From: Vulpes vulpes
Lineage: Eukaryota > Chordata > Mammalia > Carnivora > Canidae
Assembly (NCBI RefSeq): GCF_048418805.1
Contig: NC_132781.1
Location: 59,955,148-60,019,147 of the forward strand
Direction: 5' to 3'
DNA: 64,000 nt
Part shown: positions 34,928-45,656 of the stretch, one piece after another
Position numbering within the stretch: position 1 is the first letter of the stretch
Layout of the letters: each line of letters starts with the position of its first letter
Notes under the pieces: generated by a model
What the model saw: the letters and a program-made list of their open reading frames with translations, nothing else
The model's database searches: none
Told to the model about the DNA's origin: nothing
Program-made: the position numbers and the translations under genes

Positions 34928-35225
34928 TATTAGTTGTCTGGGGCTGTCATAACAAAGTACCATATATTAGGTGACTTAAGCAATGGAAATTTATTTTCTC
35001 ACAATTCTGGAGACTGGAGGTCTGAAGCCAAGGTATTGGTAGGCTTGGTTTTTCCTAAGGATGTTCTTTTTGGCTTGCAGTCTTCTATCTGTATCTTCAC
35101 AAGGTCTTGCATCTGTGTGTGTCTGTGTTTCAACCCTATTCCCAAAGAAGTCACATTCTGAGATCAGGGGGTTAGGATGTCAACTTATGAAATTATGGGG
35201 AAACTAATTCCATCTAAAACCCCAA
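34928..35225 (-). mobile_element. MLT1-type (ERVL-MaLR) solo LTR
   Basis: Antisense MLT1: GTATTAGTTGTCTGGGGCTG, AATTTATTTTCTCACAATTC, TTCTGGAGACTGGAGGTC, and the terminal TTAGGATGTCAACTTATGAA. Old and without internal retroviral sequence. Confidence 0.7.
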
Positions 35226-36461
35226 TGTGTTAAACTCCAAATACTTAACTCTTAAGAATCAGCACTTGGGACCCACATGTATCCCAAAGAAGAGTTGAAA
35301 GAGACATCAAAGCAATGGAACACATTTAGATAACTCTAGAGAGTCTCCTGCAAGGTTCTTTGAGTCTGTCAATCTGACAGTAGATTGGACAGGTGCCCTG
35401 ATCCCAATATGGGGGCTGGACTGGGGCTTCTTTTGTTCTCAAAACTAAAAAGAGCAATAGAAAATGGTAGTATTTTATTTGCATATAGCAGAGTCCTGGA
35501 AATGGTTCTAAGTATTTTCCTGGAGGTTATTTAAACATTTTTCAGGGGCCTAGAGTGGCTCATTCAAATAGATGAGTGAGTGAAACAGAAGGCAGGTTGG
35601 TGGAGAGACTAACATCCAAGGGCTGTGGAAAGAACCCTTTCATGTTGGCCAAGGCTGATATCACCATTGGATTATCATTACAGGCATAGGAAGTTATGTG
35701 AGCCAGTGATCAATCACATAAGCAAGGCCTAGCCATCAACCATGATGACAAATAAATGAAAAAGCCATATATCAGCAACTGAATCAACATAGCATCAAAG
35801 TTCAAACTAATAAAAAAAACAAGGAAGAAAAACCCTGTTGTTTGAGGGGGAAATTGAGAGTTTAGAAATGGGACTTGGAAGGAGCAATGTATCCATGAGA
35901 GGTGAAAAATGAATGAATGAGGCTCAATTATAAATAAAAATTCACTGAGAAAATATCACATTGGGTTAAGAAAAGTCAGAACTGGGATACAATGAGATAT
36001 ACTGAAGGCTTAAAACCAAAACTAAATTGAACTATAGAAATGAAGCTATACTATATGTTGGAAAACCAAACTTCAATAAAAACAAATGAAAAAATTAGAA
36101 ATGAAGCTATAGAAAAAAAGAAATGAAACCATAGAAATAAAATTCCATATTTATATGCTTAAGGCTTGATGCTTATAATGACTGTGAAAATTTACTTGTT
36201 ATATATGTACCAGTACTTCTTGTATCCACAGTCATAGTCATGAATCTTTTTCATCCTTCTGTATTTAGCACAGAGTTTGGCATAAGTTTTCACTACAGCA
36301 AGACAGGATGTCCTTATCAATTGATGAACGTTGGCATGGAAGTTGAACTAATTTGCCATAAATGGAACAAAGGAATGAAATTGAGGAATATATCCTCACC
36401 TAGTATCTGCCTTGCCCTGGGTTAGGCATGACTGAGGCAAAATCAAAGGGATATAAATACT
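35226..36461. other. Unassigned sequence
   Basis: Holds the 45 bp L1 tail at 36051; otherwise nothing recognised. Confidence 0.45.
36051..36095 (+). mobile_element. 45 bp L1 tail insertion
   Basis: CTATATGTTGGAAAACC to CAATAAAAAC plus tail. Perfect 16 bp duplication TAGAAATGAAGCTATA (36035-36050 and 36096-36111). Confidence 0.85.
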
Positions 36462-36478
36462 CTGTATTCTATTATTTA

Positions 36479-36660
36479 TTTTTTTAATTTTTATTTATTT
36501 ATGGTAGTCACAGAGAGACAGAGAGAGAGGCAGAGACATAGGCAGAGGGAGAAACAGGCTCCATGCAGTGGGAGCCTAATGTGGGACTCAATCCCGGGTC
36601 TCCAGGATCGCGCCCTGGGCCAAAGGCAAGCGCCAAACCACTGCGCCACCCAGGGATCCC
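36479..36660 (-). mobile_element. Young SINEC_Cf-type SINE
   Basis: Near-consensus minus-strand SINE with perfect 17 bp duplication CTGTATTCTATTATTTA (36462-36478 and 36661-36677). Confidence 0.93.
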
Positions 36661-36814
36661 CTGTATTCTATTATTTAAAACATTAAATTGTTCATTTATT
36701 TTTTGTCTGAAATACCATGAAAGATTAATTTGATTGACTTAAACATTTGCATCTCTAAAATGCAAACATCTGGAAAGAGAATCTCACTATGTCGCTGTTT
36801 TTTCTTTTTTATAT

Positions 36815-36935
36815 ATACTTTTTAAATTTAAATTCAGTTAGTCGGCATACAGTACAGCATTGGTTTCAGAGTTCAGTAATTCATCAGTTGCATATAACAC
36901 CCAGTGGTCATCACATCATGTGCTCTCCTTAGTGT
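36815..36935 (-). mobile_element. Older L1 3' end fragment
   Basis: Minus-strand tip (TTAAATTCAGTTAGTCGGC to GTGCTCTCC), inserted at the A-tail of the ADH5 pseudogene. Words GT(C/T)GCTGTT on both sides look like the target duplication. Confidence 0.65.
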
Positions 36936-36942
36936 TGCTGTT

Positions 36943-37353
36943 CTTTTTTTTTATGCAGAAATTACTTTTATTATGTTAGAATATTCTTTAATGGGTTGGC
37001 AATTATTCATGTGAAGGAGAGTTCAGAAAACATATTTATGACTGTATTAGCCTTGTCCTTGATTAGAGATTTATGAATTATACAAAAAATATTATTCCCT
37101 AGAGAAGGTTACTCTAAAAGTAGTAGTAGAAAAGGTCTAAGAGACTCTGAACTTAGAAGAGCATCTCCCTGCTTGTCTGGCTGTTCCAGTTGGACCACAA
37201 GACTTCACTACAAGGATGGACATGTTTTCTCTGTTGAATTTAAAGCTTTACAACAGTTGGAATGCTCTTTCCTGCATGCAACAGGTCAAAGGCTTCATTA
37301 AGTTGGTCAAAAGACAGACTGTGAGTCACAAATTCATGAACTTTTATCTTTCA
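36943..37353 (-). pseudogene. ADH5P: ADH5 (class III alcohol dehydrogenase) processed pseudogene, 3' fragment
   Basis: Minus-strand remnant of the last 36 codons and the 3' UTR of an ADH5-type mRNA. ADH5 is S-(hydroxymethyl)glutathione dehydrogenase. Seen: the C-terminal reading KIKVHEFVTHSLSFDQLNEA then FDLLHAGKSI, ending VVKL with TAA at 37240-37242. The 3' UTR runs left to an AATAAA-like signal and an A-tail (T run at 36943-36952 on the plus strand), the mark of a retrotransposed mRNA. The pseudogene stops abruptly at 37353, where the complete 5' end of an L1 begins. No matching ADH5 sequence resumes on the far side of that L1 at 40.7 kb, so the rest was deleted or never copied. Another alcohol dehydrogenase class is possible; the EFVTH and HAGKSI wording favours class III. 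Confidence 0.75.
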
Positions 37354-37539
37354 GGAGGAGGGGCAAGATGGCGTAAGAGTAGGGTCCCCAGGTCACCTGT
37401 CCCCACCAAATTACCTAGATAACCTTCAAACGTCGTGAAAATCTACGAATTCAGCCTGAGATTTAGAGAGAGCAGCTGGAATGCTGCAGCGAGAAGAGTT
37501 CGTGCTTCTATCAAGGTAGGAAGACGGGGAAAAAGAAGT

Positions 37540-38080
37540 AAAGAAACAAAAGGCCTCCAAGGTGGAGGGGCCCCGCGAGGAGCGGGGCTGAGGCCGGGGC
37601 GAGTGTCCCCAGGACAGGAGAGCCCCGTCCCGGAGGAGCAGGAGCTGCACCAACCTTCCCCGCGGAAAGGGGCTCACAGGGAGTTAGAGCAGGACCCAGG
37701 AGGGCGGGGATGCCCTCGGGCTCCCGGGGACACTAACAGGCACCTGCGCCCCGGGAGAGTGCGCCGAGCTCCCTAAGGGCTGCAGCGCTCGGCGGGACCC
37801 GGAGCAGCTCGGAGGGGCTCGGGCGGCGGCTCCGCGGAGGGGGCTGCGGGGCGGGAGCGAATCCAACAGCGCAGGCCCCGGAGCACAGGGCGCCGGGACA
37901 CAGCCAAGGGTCCAGCCTCCCCCGGGACAGGCAGAGGCCGGGAGGGCCCAGGACAGCGAGGACGCTCCTGCCCCAGCTGAGCAGATCAGCGGCCCCGCCC
38001 CGGAGCCCCCAGGCCCTGCAGACGGAGAGCCCCGGAGCTACTGCGGGAGCTGACTCCAGGGCTGCAGAGCAGGCCCCGCC
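37540..38080 (+). promoter_or_regulatory. CpG-rich L1 5' UTR promoter region (copy 1)
   Basis: GC- and CpG-dense block in an otherwise AT-rich window; the two other copies lie at about 53920-54480 and 58440-59000. Known: L1 5' UTRs hold an internal promoter and are methylation targets. The sequence shows only composition and position. Confidence 0.55.
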
Positions 38081-38520
38081 ACTGTGGTTGTTCCTCCTGG
38101 GGCCTCACGGGGTGAACAACCCCCACTGAGCCTCACAGTAGCCTCACTGGGTAAGCTGCTTAAACATCACTCACTGAGCCCTGCACCAGGGAGTGGGCTG
38201 AGCAGCTCCCCAAGTGCTAACACCTGAAAATCAGCACAACAGGCCCCTTCCCCAGCTAGATGGACAGCAGAAACACAAATTATTGACCAAGCACCACTGG
38301 AAAGTTCCAGGGGAAGTCAAGGGACTTACAATATACAGAATCAGAGGATACTCCTCCGTGTGTTGTTTTGTTTTGTTTTGTTTTTTGCTTTTGGATTTCT
38401 GTTTGCTTCCCCCCTTTTTTCCTTTCCTTTTTCCCCCCTTTTCTTCTTTTTTCTTTTTCTTTCCTTCTTTCTCTTCTCTCTTTTTCTCCTTTTCCCAATA
38501 CAACTTCTGCAGTGAGCAAA

Positions 38521-39455
38521 ATGACTAGAAGGAAAACCTCACCTCAAAAGAAAGAATCAGAAACAGTCCTCTCTCCCACAGAGTTACAAAATCTGGATTA
38601 CAATTCAATGTCAGAAAGCCAATTCAGAAGCACTATTATACAGCTACTGGGGGCTCTAGAAAAAAGCATAAAGGACTCAAGAGGCTTCATGACTGCAGGA
38701 TTTAGATCTAATCAGGCAGAAATTAAAAATCAATTGAATGAGATGCAATCCAAACTAGAAGTCCTAATGACGAGGGTTAACGAGGTGGAAGAACGAGTGA
38801 GTGACATAGAAGACAAGTTGATGGCAAAGAGCGAAACGGAGGGAAAAAGGGACAAAGAATTAAAAGATCATGAGGATAGATTAAGGGAAATAAGTGATAG
38901 CCTGAGGAAGAAAAACCTACATTTAATTGGAGTTCCCGAGGGTGCTGAAAGGGACAGAGGGCCAGAATATGTATTTGAACAAATCATAGCTGAAAACTTT
39001 CCTAATCTGGGAAGGGAAACAGGCATTCAGATCCAGGAAATAGATCCTCCCCTAAAATCAGTAAAAACCGTTCAACACCTCGACATTTAATAGTGAAGCT
39101 TGCAAATTCCAAAGATAAAGAGAAGATCCTTAAAGCAGCAAGAGACAAGAAATCCCTGACTTTTATGGGGAGGAACATTAGGGTAACAGGAGACCTCTCT
39201 ATAGAGTCCTGGCAGGCCAGAAAGGGCTGGCAGGATATATTCAGGGTCCTAAATGAGAAGAACATGCAACCAAGAATACTTTATCCAGCAAGGCTCTCAT
39301 TCACAATGGAAGGAGAGATAAAGAGCTTCCAAGACAGGCAGGAACTGAAAGAATATGTGACCTCCAAAGCAGCTCTGCAAGAAATTTTAGGGGGACTCTT
39401 ACAATTCCCCTTTAAGAAGAAGTCGAATGGAACAAACCACAAAAACCGGGTCTGA
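38521..39455 (+). pseudogene. L1 ORF1, frameshifted
   Basis: Same ORF1 as the intact copy at 54943, starting MTRRKTSPQKK. It reads through the coiled coil and the start of the RRM (NLHLIGVPEG), then shifts frame near 39045, in the C-rich stretch after IQIQEI, and stops at 39088-39090. The C-terminal half (MKLANSKDKEKIL to about 39455) is open in another frame. It is not a working ORF1p. Confidence 0.85.
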
Positions 39456-39464
39456 ATAGGTATC

Positions 39465-39845
39465 ATGATGACACTAAACTCATATCTTTCAATAGTAACT
39501 CTGAACATGAATGGGCTTAATGACCCCATCAAAAGGCGCAGGGTGTCAGACTGGATAAAAAAGCAGGACCCATCTATTTGTTGTCTACAAGAGAGTCATT
39601 TTAGACACAAGGATACCTACAGCCTGAAACTAAAAGGTTGGAGAACCATTTACCATTCAAATGGTCCTCAACAGAAAGTGGGGGTAGCCATCCTTATATC
39701 AGATAAACTAAAATTTACCCCGAAGACTGTAGTGAGAGATGAAGAGGGACACTACATCATACTTAAAGGGTCTATCCAAGAAGAGGACTTAACAATCATC
39801 AATATATATGCCCCAAATGTGGGAGCTACCAAATATATCAATTAA
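39465..39845 (+). pseudogene. L1 ORF2 N-terminal endonuclease fragment
   Basis: 126 codons with N14 and E43 (LQESHF, where the intact copy has LQETHF). It stops at 39843-39845 after APNVGATKYIN because of a small deletion where NQLITK is expected. Downstream, disrupted ORF2 sequence (including a second open piece at 40157) continues to 40434, where it is fused to a SINE. Confidence 0.8.
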
Positions 39846-40433
39846 TAACCAAAATTAAGACATACTTACATAATAATGCTCTTATACTTGGTGACTTCAA
39901 TCTAGCTCTTTCTACCCTCGATAGGTCTTCTAAACACAACATCTCCAAAGAAACGAGAGCTTTAAATGATACACTGGACCAGATGGATTTCACAGATATC
40001 TACAGAACTTTAAATCCAAACTCAACTGAATACACATTCTTATCAAGCGCACATCGAACTTTCTCCAGAATAGACCACATACTGGGTCCCAAATCAGGTC
40101 TGAACCAATACCAAAAGATTGGGATCGTCCCCTGAGTATTCTCAGACCATAATGCCTTGAAATTAAAACTAAATCACAACAAGAAGTTTGGAAGGACTTC
40201 AAACACATTGAGGTTAAGGACCATCTTGCTAAAAGATGAAAGGGTCAACCAGGAAATTAAGGAAGAATTAAAAAGAATCATGGAAACTAATGAGAATGAA
40301 GATACAACCTTTCAAAATCTTTGGGATACAGCAAAGGCAGTCCTGAGGGGGAAATACATCGCAATACAAGCATCCATTCAAAAACTGGAAAGAACTCAAA
40401 TACAAAAGCTAACCTTACACATAAAGGAGCTGG

Positions 40434-40733
40434 ACCAGGGCGCGGTCCTGGGGTCCCAGTATCGAGTCCCATGTCAGTCTCCCGACATGGAGCCTGCTTC
40501 TCCCTCTGCCTCTGCCTCTGTCTCTGTCTCTCTCTCTCTCTCTCATGAATAAATAAATAAAATCTTTAAAAAATATTTTTTACTTATTTATCATGGTGGG
40601 GCGGGGCAGAGGCACAGGCAGAGGGAGAAGCAGGCTCCACGCAGGGATCCTGACGTGGGACTCAATCCCGGGACTTCAGGATCACGCCCTGGGCCGAAGG
40701 CGGCACGAAACTGCGAAGCCACCGGGTTGCCCC
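40434..40733. mobile_element. Inverted SINEC pair fused to the broken L1
   Basis: A plus-strand SINE lacking its first 60 or so bases (starts CCAGGGCGCGGTCC, to about 40575) abuts a minus-strand SINE (about 40576-40733). The L1 ORF2 stops exactly where the first begins. No target duplication is seen. Confidence 0.82.
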
Positions 40734-40883
40734 CCTGCACTTATTTTAAGGAAGCTTTGACTCCTTTCTCTCACCCTCCTCTCAATTCATCAGCAACTCT
40801 AGTTGGTTCCAACTTACAAATAAATACAGTATTCACCAAAATTTTACTACTTTCTCTGCTACCATCCCAGCTTATCATTTCTT

Positions 40884-40922
40884 TCTCTTTTTTAATAAAT
40901 TTATTTTTAATTGGTGTTCAAT
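40884..40922 (-). mobile_element. 39 bp L1 tail insertion
   Basis: Ends AATTGGTGTTCAAT (complement of the L1 end) after a T/A-rich tail. Perfect 17 bp duplication CCAGCTTATCATTTCTT (40867-40883 and 40923-40939). It sits inside an L2. Confidence 0.86.
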
Positions 40923-41218
40923 CCAGCTTATCATTTCTTAACTGTACTGTTGCGGTAGCTCCTAGGTGGTACCCCTGACTTCCACACAGCCCCCTTCTCT
41001 AGCCAGAGTGATCCTTTTAAAAGATGAATCATGTTATTGTTCTGCTGGAAAGCTTCCAAGGGCTACACAAATAATTTACAGTAAAAATCAAATTACAAAG
41101 CCTAAAGTACCTAGCCCCTGTTAGCTTTGAAGTTATCCCCTCAAAAATAAAACATACATAAATATATATCCTCCTGCTTTTCAGCATGCTCACTCCCTTC
41201 AGGGATGAATTCATTTTT

Positions 41219-41386
41219 TTAAGATTTTACTTATTCATTCATGACAGAGAGAGAGAGAGGGAGAGACATAGGCAGAGGGAGAAGCAGGCTCCATGCAGGG
41301 AGCCTGACGTGGGACTCGATCCGGGTCTCCAGGATCACACCCCAAGCCGAAGGCGGCGCCAAACCGCTGAGCCACTGGGGCTGCCC
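41219..41386 (-). mobile_element. SINEC_Cf-type SINE
   Basis: Minus-strand SINE inserted in L2. Duplication TGAATTCATTTTT (41206-41218 and 41387-41399). Confidence 0.88.
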
Positions 41387-41399
41387 TGAATTCATTTTT

Positions 41400-42632
41400 A
41401 AAATTTAAATTCAATTATATAACATATACTACATCATTATTTTCAGATGTAGTTTTTAATAATTCATCAGTTGCCTATCACATCTACTGCTCAACTGATC
41501 ACGTGCCCTACTTAATTCCCATTACCTAGTTACCCTGTTCCTCACCCATCTCCTCTTCAGCAACCCTCAGTTTGTTTCCCAGAGTTGAGTCTTTCATGGT
41601 TTGTGTCCCTCTCTGATTTTTTTTCCATTCAGTTTTCCCTCCCTTACCGTATGGTCCCCTGCACTATTTCTTATATTCTGCATATGAGTTAAAGCATATA
41701 ATTGTCTTTGTCTAATTGACTTATTTCACTTAGCGTAATACCCTCCAGATCCATCCACATTGATGTAAATGATAGGTATTTATTATTTCTGATGGCTGAG
41801 TAATATTCCACTGTGTGTGTGTATATATATACATATATAATATATACAATATACAGTAACATTCATATATATATCACATCTTATTTATCTATGCATCTGT
41901 AGAAGGACATCTCAGCTCTTCCACAGTTTGGCTATTGTGGACATTGATGCTATGAACACTGGTGTGCAGGTGTCCTAAAATTTCACCACATCTGTATCTT
42001 TGGGGTAAATACCTAGTACTGCAATTGCTGGGTTGTAGGGTAGCTCTATTTTTAACTTCTTGGGGGAACTTTCATACTGTTTTCTAGAGTGGCTGTACCA
42101 GCTTGCATTCCCACCAACAGTGCAAGAGGGTTCCCCTTTCTCCACATCCTCTCCAACACTTGTTGTTTCCTGTCTTGTTAATTTTAGCCATTCTGACAGG
42201 TATGAAGTGGTATCTCATTGTGGTTTGTTTTGATTTGCATTTCCCTGATGCCAGGTGATGTGGAGTATTTTTCATGTGTCTGGTGGCCATTTGTATGGAG
42301 AAATATCTTTGGAAAAATGTCTGTTCATGTCTTCTGCCCATTTCTTGACAGGATTATTTGATTTTGGGGTGTTGAATTTGATACATTCTTTATAGATCTT
42401 GGATACTAGCCCTTTATTTGATATGTCATTTGTAAATGTCTTCTCCCATTCTATAGATTGCCTTTAGAGACATGTCTTGCAATAAGTTGCTGCCTGTGTT
42501 CTCCTCTAGGATTTTGATGGATTCCTGTCTCACATTTAGGACCTTCATCCATTTTTAGTTTACTTTTGTGTATGGTGGAAGGGAATGGTCTAGTTTCATT
42601 CTTCTGCATGTAGCTGTCCAATTTTCCCAGAT
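41400..42632 (-). mobile_element. Older carnivore L1 3' portion
   Basis: Minus-strand 3' UTR and C-terminal half of ORF2, with an internal TA/TG tract at 41816-41885. It is inserted in an L2 that resumes at 42633. Confidence 0.75.
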
Positions 42633-42995
42633 CCTGGAACATAGCTGACATTTTCACACCTCAAAATGTTGCACTTGCTATACCTGCTCCCTGAGGTGTT
42701 TTTCCTGCAAATATCCCTGTGGCTCTATTCCCTGCTGCCTTCAATTCTTTGTTCAAATATCACCTTCTGGGTGAGACCAGTTCTCATAACACTCCTTAAA
42801 ATTGCAGCCTATCCCTTGCATTCCTGATTTCCCCACAATGCTACATTTTATAGCAGTTAAAAACCATGAAACTTGCATATTGAGTTTATTTTCATTCTCT
42901 TTCCCATTAGAGTATAAGCTCCACAAAAGGAAAATATTTTTGTCTGATTTGTCCACTTCTAGAAATTTCCATAAGCACACTGAATACATAATAAA

Positions 42996-44164
42996 TACGT
43001 GTCAAAAATCAATCACTTTTATATACATTTACCCTTTTCTTTTCTAGAGATCAAGTCATGCTTTTTGTGAAGTAAAAGATAACTCATTTTCATAACCCAG
43101 AATTAGGAAGGCTCAAGTAAGCTGTCCTCACAAAGGAAGTTCTAGTTAAAAAAAAAATACAACCTACATTGGTTTAGAGAATTTGGAAATGAGATTTAAT
43201 GCACTGTGCTCCTCTGCTGAGTTTTTGTCACAGGCAAAAACTGACTTAAGGATAATAAAGCCAAAATCTTTGCAAAATGTTTAGATTTTAGGAAACAACC
43301 AGACACAATACATAACTAGCAACTACATTACAAATGCAAACATTCTCAACTTTATTACTTTAAGCACTTGGAGTAACACATAATTTTTATAATTATAGGA
43401 CATGATAGATCAAAGGACAAAGAAACTAAAATTTTTATCATTATCTCATTTATATAAATTGATACATACTATGAATTATCATTAAATTTCATATTAGCCA
43501 TCTTCTATTCAAATAATAGCATTTTTGCTATATAGTGATTCAACAATTCTATGTATTACTCAGTATTGTATTAGCCACTTTAATTATTTTGTTTATCTAA
43601 AACCATGCTCCACAAGCTTCACACCAATTTGACTGTAATGGTCCAGATGTTAATTTTATACTAAAGACAAATAGCAGATCACATTTGAGAATTCTTACCT
43701 TTTTGACTCAATATCACTGACTTAAGGGGTAAGAAGGTATAACTTAGACAAAATGCAATGTTATTCAGACCTCTAATCTTAGTCTAAGATCGTTTCTCTT
43801 CTTCAAGAGGAAACACATAATGTGTATTCTTCCCTCAAAAAAAGAAGTTTATGTGTTTTTGATATAATGGCAAGTCATTCTTATCTCTTCAGATAGATAA
43901 GGCAGTACCTTAAGATGGCAACTTTGCAAAAATGAGAGTTGCTGGTAAATGCTACATACCAAGGATTATGTCAGAATAATGAGGACAAGAAGAGATATAC
44001 CTAAAGCTAAGGCAATATGTTATGGAGATCATAATCTGACTGTTTTTATTTCGATGGGTTCTAGAAAAATAGACAGGGACTACAATCCAAGCAGGGGTCC
44101 AATAAATGGGAAGAGACCACTGCAATTAAGGAAAATTTGGAGGGCTCCAGAAACAAGGGCAGCC
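42996..44164. other. Unassigned sequence
   Basis: AT-rich, no repeat or gene recognised. Confidence 0.5.
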
Positions 44165-44660
44165 ACTGTATCAGTTGGCTTCTGCTGCATAACAACCCAT
44201 CCCAAAACTCAGGGGCTTAAACAGCAACCACTTCTTTATATGACAATTCCATGGGCTGACAATTTGGACTGAGAATGTGCTCAGCTGGATGAAGCTTCTT
44301 GTCTGGGTTTGGTTCAGTTGATCTCAACAAGGGCTCACTCATGCCTCTACTATCATGTACCAGGTCACCTGGGAGCTGGTTGATTGTTAGCTGGAGCATC
44401 TTGGTTCTCCCCCATGTGGCCCCCATCTTCATACAGCCTAGCTTGGACTAGTTCACATGGTGGTCTGAAGGTTCCCAGAGCAGCCGCAACAGAGTTTACC
44501 TAGGCTTGGAAATCTCACACCACTTTCACTGACTCTTTTAATGACTCTTTTAGTCAGTCATGAGTCCTGCCCAGATTCAGTGGATGGAAACGAACCACAC
44601 TTGCAAGGAGGGGCTGCAAAGTAACTTGGCCATTTTTGCAATCTACCACAGTTACTGCTA
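44165..44660. mobile_element. Unassigned LTR-like old repeat beside the OR pseudogene
   Basis: Starts GTATCAGTTGGCTTCTGCTG and ends near GCAATCTACCACAG, the pattern of an old mammalian LTR-type repeat (CTGCTGCATAACAACCCAT). The family is not assigned with certainty. Confidence 0.4.
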
Positions 44661-44718
44661 CAAATTTTCAAGATGTCTCTGGGAACATCACTAGGAAAAT
44701 TAAGAACATGAGTAAAAT

Positions 44719-45656
44719 TTACTTGGTAAAAAAAATTTTCCTCCTGTAAAGTGTCCTCAGAGCTTATTTCATGTCCCTGTTCCTCAGGCCATACGTAAAG
44801 GGGTTTAACATGGGTATCACCACTGTATACAAAACTGAAGCAATAATGTCTTTGACCTTGGAACTGTTTGATGAAGGAATGAAGTAAATCATTGCAAGAG
44901 TCCCATAGTACAAACACCACAAGGAGGTGGGAGCCACAGGTAGACAAGGCTTTGCAGATCCTCTTGATGGAGGGACTCTCAGGATGGTGGCCCCAACATA
45001 GATATAGGAAGCCAAAATAGCACAAAATGACAGGAAGGCAAACACTCCCCCCTCAGTGAAGATAACTAGCTTATTGAGGGAAGTATCTGAGCAGGCTAAC
45101 TTCAAGAGGGCAGTGAGATCACAAAAGAAATGAGGGATAGTATTGTCAGCACAGAAGGACAGGCGTGACAGAGGAGAGTATGCAACAGGGCATGGGCACA
45201 TGAGAAGAACCAGGATCCAGCCACCAGTAAGATACACAGCTCCTCCCTCATGACAGTGGTGTAGTGGAGTGGCTGACAGATGGCCACATACCTGTCATAT
45301 GCTGTCGCTGCAAGAAGAAAATTGTCAAGACAAACAAAAAGTATGAAAAAATACATCTAGGAAATGCACCCCACATAGGAGATGGTTAAGTGCCGAGTCT
45401 GCATGTTCATCAGCATCGTTGGGACAGTGACAGATGAGAAAGAGACATCAGAGAAGGCCAAGTGGCTAAGGAAGAAGTACATGAGGGTGTGGAGGTGAGA
45501 GTCCAGCCTGATGAGCAGGATGGTGAGCAGATTCCCAAGCACCATGGTCAGGTACATGCCCAGGAACAGGGCAAAAAACATGCACTGCTGCTCTGGCTGG
45601 ATGGGGAGCCCCAGGAGGAGGAACTCTAACACGCTGCTCTGGTTCTCCCTCCTCAT
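44719..45656 (-). pseudogene. OR1J-type olfactory receptor pseudogene
   Basis: A full-length OR frame broken at several points. The start Met is kept and the N-terminus (MRRENQSS, sequon at N5) is typical of the OR1J subfamily. Seen breaks: a Gln codon before the TM3 motif MYFF has become TAG (45357-45359); a one-base loss near 45170 just after the conserved HTLL; a one-base loss near 44972 before the TM6 motif KALSTCGSHL; a compensating two-base loss near 44912; and a TAA right after RNRDMK at 44764-44766, about 15 codons before the ancestral-looking terminus at 44719. The landmarks AYDRYVAIC, SFCADNTIPHFFCDL and PMLNPF remain readable across frames. It cannot encode a working receptor. Inference: a canid-lineage loss of an OR1J gene between OR1L-type neighbours. 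The assignment to OR1J rather than OR1N rests on memory of the N-terminus and the EC2 wording. Confidence 0.9.

Larger units (their letters stand above)
37353..40434 (+). mobile_element. L1_Canis-like element, complete 5' end, 3' end missing (L1 copy 1)
   Basis: Begins with GGAGGAGGGGCAAGATGGCG, the typical L1 5' start. It has a CpG-rich 5' UTR (about 37540-38080), a polypyrimidine tract (about 38360-38500), ORF1 at 38521 and ORF2 from 39465. It ends inside ORF2 after the AAAGGAGCTGGA stretch at 40434, with no 3' UTR, AATAAA end or A-tail. The left flank is an ADH5 pseudogene and the right flank a SINE pair. Normal target-primed insertion loses the 5' end, so this pattern points to later deletion or an unusual event. 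Confidence 0.88.
40735..42995 (+). mobile_element. L2 (LINE-2) 3' end in pieces
   Basis: L2 words such as AGCCAGAGTGATCCTTTTAA (40996), then TAAGCTCCACAAAAGG and AATAAATA (42915-42995), match the conserved L2 3' region. Interrupted by a 39 bp L1 tail, a SINE (41219-41386) and an L1 (41400-42632). Confidence 0.7.
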
